A stretch of 64,000 nucleotides of DNA from Watersipora subatra (taxonomy: Eukaryota > Bryozoa > Gymnolaemata > Cheilostomatida > Watersiporidae), in assembly GCF_963576615.1 (NCBI RefSeq), contig NC_088711.1, positions 13,997,869-14,061,868 of the forward strand. Reading direction: 5' to 3'. Made by a program: the position numbers and the translations under genes. Positions 59,501-64,000 of the stretch are shown piece after piece (the stretch's first letter is position 1; each line of letters starts with the position of its first letter). Under the pieces are notes generated by a model. It was not told where the DNA came from. It saw only the letters and a program-made list of their open reading frames with translations, and made no database searches.

Positions 59501-60737
59501 TAATCTTATAAAATCGAATAATTATTCTTATACTTAAATATTGTAATAATCTTATAAGAATCATTAGAAAAATATCATCGTCATTTCCTTTACTTTTACT
59601 GCTTTGGACATCAATTGGAATACCAAAGTACTCATTATAAGTGTCAAAAATGTCAGAGTTATCTTTAAAATCGGCAAAAAAGAAACGATTACTTTTCTGT
59701 ATTTCTACGTTTATTACAGAAACCTTCGGCAATTGGACAATGCCATAGTCTGGTGCAATGTGCACGTTTTTCTTGTAAAATACGCACAGCTTTATGGTTC
59801 TACCATCTATCGCACTGCGTTATGGGCGTTTTGTTGGCCGGTCCTAATTTTGATTAAAAAAGGCTTGCCAGGTTTTGATGGCGATTTTAGGCCAAATGAA
59901 CCTTTCTATTTATGTATAATCCGATCAGATGGGTAAGTTTTAGGATATTGTCTACACTTTTTAAAGACTTGGTAACATACATGTATTTAAATAGGTTTAT
60001 ATGTGTTTGTATCATTCTTATACTTAAATGACTCCACACAAAAATGGTTAAATTTTTGGATGGGATTTCGGTTCAAAGTTTGGGTACAGCCGTTGATAAT
60101 TTTCTTGAGTTGTGTGCACATATGCATTTATCATAAAGCTCCCAAACACTCGTTTCGCTCATGTTTTGTTGTGAGAATATATTTTATATATATGGTAATA
60201 AAGCGAATGCAGCATTGTTCTAGTCAACATTGCAACTAACTTATTACTAGAGGCTGTAAAAAAGGAAACATTTTGTTCAAAATAACAATGATTATATTTT
60301 GTAAGCATATATTTGGTACACATCTTGTAATAAATTTAAATAATCAGTAACAATCTCTTGGAACAAACAAGATAAGCTTTTTTGTAATATAAATATCAAG
60401 AATACTAAAATCAGCATGTTGCGGCTATCATTTTGTATTTACTCTGTATTATGTTGTAGACAGCTATGTGAAACAGCACAATAAAAATTATGAGTCATTA
60501 GATCAAGTAACATTTACATATCATGGCATCTATTGCTAAGTGGTAGTGAAAAGCATTTTTACTAACTTACACTTACCTGAAGTCCATGTCAGCCTGTGTG
60601 AAGACGATAACCAATGTCTGCATGGCAGCAGCGCAATAAAACAACGAAGTCAAAAATAACGTACAAAGCTGATATTTTTTCATGTTTCCTATATGTTCCA
60701 AAATATCGTTAACATCGCCTAATGTTTCACTTGTCAT
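47345..60737 (-). CDS. SLC22-type organic cation/anion transporter, 9 coding exons
   Basis: This is a plasma-membrane major facilitator of the SLC22 family, moving organic ions or zwitterions such as carnitine. Exons in order: 60737-60577, 57535-57376, 56623-56520, 54802-54648, 53721-53550, 53290-52991, 51628-51408, 48335-48154, 47515-47345. All junctions are GT-AG in consistent phase, giving 541 residues, a normal family length. Visible hallmarks: N-terminal DVNDILEHIGNMKKYQ; TM1; a Cys-containing extracellular loop (about 54-107) with sequons NYS, NDT and NSS; the MFS signature GQLADRIGRKKT after TM2-3; SPSKRAHVV; FIRDWRTLHMA; DESPHWLYSQGRYKEAQ; IELFPTTVRAT; and C-terminal LPETKNKPLP. The TM6-TM7 cytosolic loop carries a Ser/Asp-rich stretch (LNSSSSTSEDDSKHD). 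Substrate cannot be told from sequence; carnitine or organic-cation transport is likelier by motif style. Confidence 0.94.
47985..48055. repeat. 21-bp tandem repeat (CGGAAAAGCAAAGTGAAACTA)
   Basis: Three and a half units in SLC22 intron 8. Short and simple. Confidence 0.8.
48154..48335 (-). CDS. SLC22-like exon 8
   Basis: CTTTCAG| to GACTTG|GTAAGC. QILYLWCIELFPTTVRATVL matches 'YTAELYPTxxR' and GHLGSGVAPFINDL matches TM11. Confidence 0.94.
48470..48715 (+). mobile_element. SINE-like repeat
   Basis: Shares ACTAGTACTCTGACAGTC and GAGAGATCAT with 51915-51965, and ends with GACAGACGGACGG...TTATTATAGTAAAGACTA, as at 52235-52265. A (ATCTGTAT)n patch interrupts it. Confidence 0.5.
49500..49840. 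repeat. 12-bp ACAGACAGACTA minisatellite
   Basis: About 28 copies of CAGACTAACAGA-type units with GACAGACA interruptions and a CAGACGGACTAA subtype at the distal end. It lies 55 bp from the TTAA foldback element. Confidence 0.9.
49894..50618. mobile_element. TTAA-flanked foldback (MITE-like) element, copy 2
   Basis: 725 bp between TTAA at 49894-49897 and 50615-50618. Same termini and inner arms as 16788-17680, with the unique interior (CTTACGCGTC, ATTCAATAAAACCATGTCTA) in reverse orientation relative to copy 1. It sits in SLC22 intron 7. Confidence 0.8.
51097..51139. repeat. 43-bp AT-rich palindrome
   Basis: TAAATCAGATTAAATCAAAT and its reverse complement around a centre at about 51118. Confidence 0.85.
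51408..51628 (-). CDS. SLC22-like exon 7
   Basis: ATTGACAG| to TATCAG|GTAAAC. TM7-TM9 region: GYAGLAIGSGLLPGNVYINN, ELIAYSMALLVIPGGRKKIY, GGIALIASAFVKYLL. Confidence 0.94.
51915..52262 (+). mobile_element. SINE-like repeat, plus orientation
   Basis: ACACTAGTACCCTGACAGTC then GTGAGAGATCATCAG; A-box-like TGGTGGAGGTGTTAGAGCG and B-box-like GGAGTTGGAGTCTCG; tail with AACAGACAGATACTG and TTATTATAGTAAATGTATAT. Related to 48470-48715. Confidence 0.55.
52991..53290 (-). CDS. SLC22-like exon 6 (large intracellular loop)
   Basis: TTTTAAG| to GGGTG|GTGAGT. DESPHWLYSQGRYKEAQAVL is the family's 'PESPRWL...G...EA' motif, followed by an acidic Ser-rich loop and the start of TM7 (KFVVILLICAFGW). Confidence 0.95.
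53550..53721 (-). CDS. SLC22-like exon 5
   Basis: TTTATAG| to TTTCTG|GTAAGT: TEVVSPSKRAHVVIGLVYSW, AYFIRDWRTLHMAVSLPNFV. TM5 and TM6 with the conserved RDWR loop. Confidence 0.95.
54228..54304. repeat. two-copy 36-bp direct repeat
   Basis: CAGTGTGCCT(G/A)(G/A)G(C/T)AATATTGCACTTGC.TACTTA occurs twice in tandem. Confidence 0.8.
54440..54545 (-). mobile_element. SINE-like tRNA-derived head, second family
   Basis: Minus strand: ACAGCTGTGGTGCAATGGTT, AGGCTGCC, GTGGTTTGAGCC (B-box-like), GTGTTAGGAAGACCATCC. Matches 46905-47010. Confidence 0.6.
54648..54802 (-). CDS. SLC22-like exon 4
   Basis: TTGGCAG| to CTCA|GTAAGT: IGRKKTITIGLFLLGGFGLG completes DRIGRKK; FRFFSAVPIAAIYNG matches the 'RFLxG' TM4 region. 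Confidence 0.93.
56060..56225 (+). mobile_element. SINE-like repeat in plus orientation
   Basis: tRNA-like head TAGTCTCGTGGTTAGAGGAT and CGTGAGTTCAAAAACA, then the same body as the minus-strand copies (AGCTGTAACTGGACATACTG, GACAGTCGACAAACTTTGAG) and a TATATATAG tail. Confidence 0.6.
56300..56465. repeat. TA-rich 50-bp repeat (ACAACTAGTATATATATAAC)
   Basis: Three near-identical tandem units with internal palindromes (CATTGTATATAGTTGTTATA), 55 bp downstream of exon 3 of the SLC22 gene in the transcribed direction. Confidence 0.85.
56520..56623 (-). CDS. SLC22-like exon 3
   Basis: GTTACAG| to GACAG|GTACGT: FNLVCSRNIWPALANMFLMF then GRIPGGLLTGQLADR. The 'W/F-x-LVC' motif and the first half of the MFS signature are present. 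Confidence 0.93.
57376..57535 (-). CDS. SLC22-like exon 2 (extracellular loop)
   Basis: ATTTGCAG| to AGTGAG|GTATGT. Hydrophilic loop with four Cys and three N-glycosylation sequons, as expected between TM1 and TM2. Confidence 0.9.
58015..58150. repeat. degenerate GAGTCATTAAGTC repeat
   Basis: About ten 10-15 bp units of (T/G)AGTCAT(T/C)AAGT in SLC22 intron 1. The TGAGTCA words look like AP-1 sites but arise from the repeat. Confidence 0.75.
58513..60170 (-). mobile_element. unclassified interspersed element, copy 2
   Basis: Inverted relative to 19605-21395 and alike throughout, including ACGAGTGTTTGG at one end and TTTCTAGTAA at the other. It carries one copy of the block that is doubled in copy 1. 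Broken coding frames on the minus strand (59460-59765 and 58984-59172) are recognisably the same peptides. It sits in SLC22 intron 1. Element class unknown. Confidence 0.75.
60577..60737 (-). CDS. SLC22-like exon 1 (start, TM1)
   Basis: ATG at 60737. MTSETLGDVNDILEHIGNMK is the usual SLC22 N-terminal helix, and LCTLFLTSLFYCAAAMQTLV is TM1. Donor TTCAG|GTAAGT, phase 2. Confidence 0.92.
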
Positions 60738-62155
60738 TTTTGATTTTAGTATAAGACTACTTCAACTATAATGATGTACTGAAATATGAGAGTATGACTT
60801 GCAAAAAGGCAAGCTTGTTTGCGATGGATTCGCATTCTAGCTGGAAATCTTAGCTTAAGATAATCAGGAACCTATCAAAATGACCTGTGAAAAAAGATAA
60901 GCAACACACCGAATAGATAACATTTGTTTGTAGAGTTAACTTGAGGTAAGACACTTACTGACATCCGTTAGCTGATATGGTAACCGCTGATACTGATAAT
61001 TATACTGATAAAAATGAGTGGACAGCCAAATTATCTCAAGCCTCAGTACCGTTGTCTTGTTAGCTACAGTTATCATAACGCCTTCACAAAATTTGGGTTT
61101 TGGCTGCATCAAAACTTATTTGCGGTTGATCACCTTGCTGGCCTAACATTTACAAACTAACCCGCCACTACTAGATTAGTCAAGCAGTGGCTGACTAATA
61201 CGCCATCACTATGCTGGGCAAGCAGTGGCTGACTAATACGCCATCACCATGTTAGTCAAGCAGTGGCTGTTTAATACTTTATATGTGATTGCCCTTGATA
61301 TTTGCTCAAACAGATACTTGTAAATGGTTTAAAAAGTTGAATATCTAAAAAAAATTGACAAGGTCATTTATCAATGTGACCTTCAAATGATGCTGCTGCA
61401 ATTTATTATAGTTGTCAAGTTGTGTTAATTGTAATACTACTACATACACTAGTTTATCACGTTGGCTACAGATTCCATTTTTTGTGAGTTTTCCAACATC
61501 TGCATATCTTATAAGGCCGTGTGTCGTACGTAGGCACTTCTCTGTCTCTAGGGCACATCTCTGTCTTAAGTTCACCTGTTGCAATTTTGTTATCTGTACA
61601 ATTGTTCTACTAAAATATATTTTTGTTGGTACATGTATGTACAATGTGCGGACTGCAATCAAGACTTCTTGTTAGAAATTTAGATAAAATAAACATAGGC
61701 TCCCTGTAATAGCTATAGATTGCAAAGATTTGGGATTTTGAAGAAATAGTTGGATTAGTACTGATAGGCTATAAATCGATCGGTCAGATACCTTTTTATT
61801 GCTTTCAATATAAACGGTACTAGTCAGAAGTTCAATCATGTGGCTCCCAATAACTTTTACTAAAAGAGAGGAGTTTATCTGGGACCTGCCTTTATTTTGT
61901 GACTATGGTAGCAAAACCACACTTAACTAGCTCTCTATATTTAAATTCAAATTCAAAGAACAAAACCAAAACTCTACTGAAACTTAATAACTTAACTGGT
62001 AAATTTACTAATATGTACCTTTAGAACAAAGTCTTTCTTTTATAACCGAAAGTAGATATAGTATCAATACCAGTTATGCTTACAATGCTATCAGACACTT
62101 AATCAGTTCATCAAATATAAATAACTATAATAAATGAGGCGAGACAAGACTACAA
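60738..62155. other. intergenic between the SLC22 start and the ARM-like gene end
   Basis: Both genes are on the minus strand, so this holds the SLC22 promoter and the 3' UTR of the next gene. A three-copy 48-bp repeat (AAGCAGTGGCTGACTAATAC) lies at about 61180-61275. No clear TATA box was found near the SLC22 start. Open frames at 61345-61675 are unrecognised. Confidence 0.5.
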
Positions 62156-62739
62156 TCACCGAGTCATGTCTGAGCGGTAGCTGGATGAAAGCAGATGGGA
62201 GGCACCGCTGGTTTCCGAATACAGGATATCTATGAGCAAATCGGCGTAGTTGTCTGACCAGCCAGTCCAAGGGCTTCGCACATTTCGACACGTTAACAAA
62301 TTTTCTTTCAGCTCAGGTACATCTATCATAAACAGATAATAAGTACAATGCTAAAATATTAAAATCAATTAAAAAGAAAATGGTTATGCCCTAAATACCA
62401 CTTCATTTTTTGCTTTCATGGGGTAAACCACAAAGCGTGTTACCTAAGATGAATAAATTTTCCTTGGCAATACTATAGAGAAATACTACAGAGAAATACT
62501 ATAGAGAAATACTATAGAGAAAAGCAAAGGAGTTTATAAAAGATTGTAAAGATTTCACAGCAATCATATTGCTATTGTAACATTAGTGTTCACCTTGAAG
62601 CTGAATTAGCATGGTGTAGTTATTACACACAAGACAAGTTATGCAATAACAGGCAAGTCTGGACCTGTGTACAGGTGAGATGTTCCCCATCATCTCCACT
62701 AATACTGGAAGAGCAGCAACAGCCCTGTTTTGGTTATCC
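62156..62739 (-). CDS. 3' end of an armadillo/HEAT-like repeat protein gene (partial)
   Basis: Two exons at the end of a minus-strand gene that continues beyond the window. Penultimate exon 62739-62594 (CTATTTTAG| to CTTCAAG|GTGAAC) reads DNQNRAVAALPVLVEMMGNI, SPVHRSRLACYCITCLVCNN, YTMLIQLQ. Last exon 62322-62156 (TATGATAG| to TGA) reads VPELKENLLTCRNVRSPWTG, WSDNYADLLIDILYSETSG. They join in phase 1 through GAT. The helical A-A-L-P-x-L-V...C/L-V-C-N-N pattern resembles an ARM/HEAT repeat. The specific gene is not identified. Confidence 0.6.
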
Positions 62740-62760
62740 CTAAAATAGGACAGTTAAACA

Positions 62761-62761
62761 T

Positions 62762-62797
<36 letters not shown>

Positions 62798-62848
62798 ATA
62801 TATATATATATACTGTATATATATATATACTGTATATACATATATATA
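62761..62848. repeat. (TA)n tract at the 3' end of the minus-strand LINE
   Basis: TATATA with TGTATA interruptions. It directly follows the 3' end of the LINE copy, and a similar (TA) tail follows the plus-strand copy near 63793. Confidence 0.85.
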
Positions 62849-63365
62849 AAATTGTTTCCTCACCCCGGATACCCTGTATGGGTGGTAAATTCTGCTCTAA
62901 CTAGGGTCTCCTACCAGAGACCTGGGAGTTTGAGCACTCGCCTCAAGATCTTAGCTGTTCCCAATAGTGCACTTTTCTGCAACTCACCTGAGTTGATTGT
63001 TGTTGGTATTTGGGCACGCCACATTTTATGCGCCGGTGTTATTGCGCCCAGTGCACCAATGACTACTGGGATCACAGTTGTTCTTACATTCCAGCATTTT
63101 TCAATTTCTTCTCCAAGAGGGAGATATTTCTCTACCTTTTCTTTTTCTTTGCTGGCTATATTGTAGTCATTGGGTACTGCTATATCTATTATAGTAGCCC
63201 TCTTGTTCTCCTTGTCTACCACCGCTATATCTGGTTGGTTTGCTAGGACATGCTTGTCAGTTCGGATGTAGAAGTCCCAGAGGATCTTAGCGCGGTCATT
63301 TTCATTCACCTTACCAGGAGCTTCCCACCAGTGTTGTGGTTTATTAAGGCCATACTCATATATGG
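62849..63365 (-). mobile_element. 3' end of a LINE-type retrotransposon, minus copy
   Basis: Open frame of at least 149 codons, running from about 63359 to a stop at 62911. YEYGLNKPQHWWEAPGKVNE, AKILWDFYIRTDKHVLANQP and DIAVVDKENKRATIIDIAVP are followed by KEKEKVEKYLPLGEEIEK, VIPVVIGALGAITPAHK and LQKSALLGTAKILRRVLKL. This is the C-terminal segment seen after the reverse transcriptase in many invertebrate non-LTR polyproteins. The PDIxVxD...IIDIA spacing suggests a nuclease-like fold. It is 5'-truncated and ends at a (TA) tract. Confidence 0.8.
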
Positions 63366-63402
63366 TTTATTAAGGCCATACATATATCTATATATATATC
63401 TA

Positions 63403-63440
<38 letters not shown>
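63366..63440. repeat. (TA)n spacer between the inverted LINE ends
   Basis: An 18-bp direct repeat GGTTTATTAAGGCCATAC (63339-63356 and 63365-63382) abuts TATATATCTATATATATA. Confidence 0.8.
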
Positions 63441-63793
63441 AGAGAGCTACTATAATAGATATAGCAGTACCCAATGACTACAATATAGACAGCAAAGAAA
63501 AAGTAGAGAAATATCTCCCTCTTGGAGAAGAGATTGAAAAATGCTGGGATGTAAGAACAACCGTAATCCCAGTAGTCATTGGGGCACTGGGTGCAATAAC
63601 ACCGGCGCATAAAATGTGGCTTGCCCAAATACCAACAGCAATCAACTCAGGTGAGTTGCAGAAAAGTGCGCTACTGGGAACAGCTAAGATCTTAAGGCGA
63701 GTGCTCAAACTCCCAGGTCTCTGGTAGGAGACCCGAGTCAGAGCAGAAACTACCACCCATACGGGTTAACCGGGGTGAGACAACAATTTTTTA
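63441..63793 (+). mobile_element. 3' end of the same LINE family, plus copy
   Basis: The same C-terminal segment on the plus strand (ATIIDIAVPNDYNIDSKEK, VEKYLPLGEEIEKCWDVRTT, KSALLGTAKILRRVLKLPGL, stop TAG at 63726-63728). It is truncated further 5' than the minus copy, with few differences from it. The two copies are head to head. Ends GAGACAACAATTTTTTATAT. Confidence 0.8.
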
Positions 63794-64000
63794 TATATAT
63801 ATATGCATAATACTAGCTTGTTATTTTTGCGCTCATGAAAATGCTGAGATATAGCTGATAATGTTCTAGACTCAGCTTAATGATGAAAACAAAAAGGACC
63901 ATCGAAAAAAGAAAACAGAACTAGCCATACAAAATGTAATACGTACAAATAAACAAATGCTGAGATAACCATAGGCCTATCAGTCTCTCCTCCTCCTCAA
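63794..64000. other. right edge, nothing recognised
   Basis: AT-rich, with a short CTCCTCCTCC run at the end. Presumably an intron of the ARM-like gene. Confidence 0.4.

Noticed and set aside
59604..59936. 110-codon plus-strand frame
   Set aside because: Antisense shadow of the coding remnant in the copy 2 element; the minus-strand peptides are the ones shared with copy 1.
62852..63166. 104-codon plus-strand frame and its mirror at 63478-63756 (minus)
   Set aside because: Antisense shadows of the two LINE C-terminal segments.

Overview
The window is eukaryotic, intron-rich and AT-rich, with GT-AG introns that separate short, well-conserved coding exons, many microsatellites and minisatellites, tRNA-derived SINE-like repeats, foldback DNA elements and LINE fragments. 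The proteins look like those of a bilaterian animal. The repeat style and LINE type suggest a spiralian invertebrate (mollusc, annelid or bryozoan kind), but the species cannot be named from sequence alone. No rRNA, standard tRNA, CRISPR array or prokaryotic operon was seen.

Layout. (1) About 2.87-27.7 kb, plus strand: a complete AMP-activated protein kinase gamma-subunit gene in 14 reconstructed coding exons, about 665 codons, all splice phases consistent. It has a TATA box, a 5' leader with three small upstream ORFs, a long Ser/Arg-rich N-terminal extension and four CBS motifs. (2) 28-32.5 kb: a decayed duplicate of an LRRFIP exon, a possible receptor C-terminal exon (minus) and an unrecognised two-exon coding stretch (plus). 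(3) 35.5-39.2 kb, minus strand: an LRRFIP-like (Flightless-interacting) coiled-coil gene. (4) 39.2-47.3 kb: no convincing gene; minisatellites and SINE-like repeats. (5) 47.3-60.7 kb, minus strand: a complete 9-exon SLC22-type organic ion transporter gene of 541 codons. (6) 62.2-62.7 kb, minus strand: the last two exons of an armadillo/HEAT-like gene that continues past the right edge, with two head-to-head LINE 3' ends in its intron.

The genes are ordinary, unrelated metazoan housekeeping and signalling genes (energy sensing, actin/innate signalling scaffold, membrane transport) and do not form a functional cluster. The more unusual material is in the leader of the kinase gene, where two upstream ORFs and the main ORF are chained stop-to-start, and in the mobile DNA: TTAA-flanked foldback elements in two introns, a 677-bp long-inverted-repeat element with a perfect 9-bp target duplication, two inverted copies of a roughly 1.7-kb unknown element (one starting about 10-20 bp after a splice donor), and the LINE inverted pair. 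No previously undescribed multi-gene system was found.
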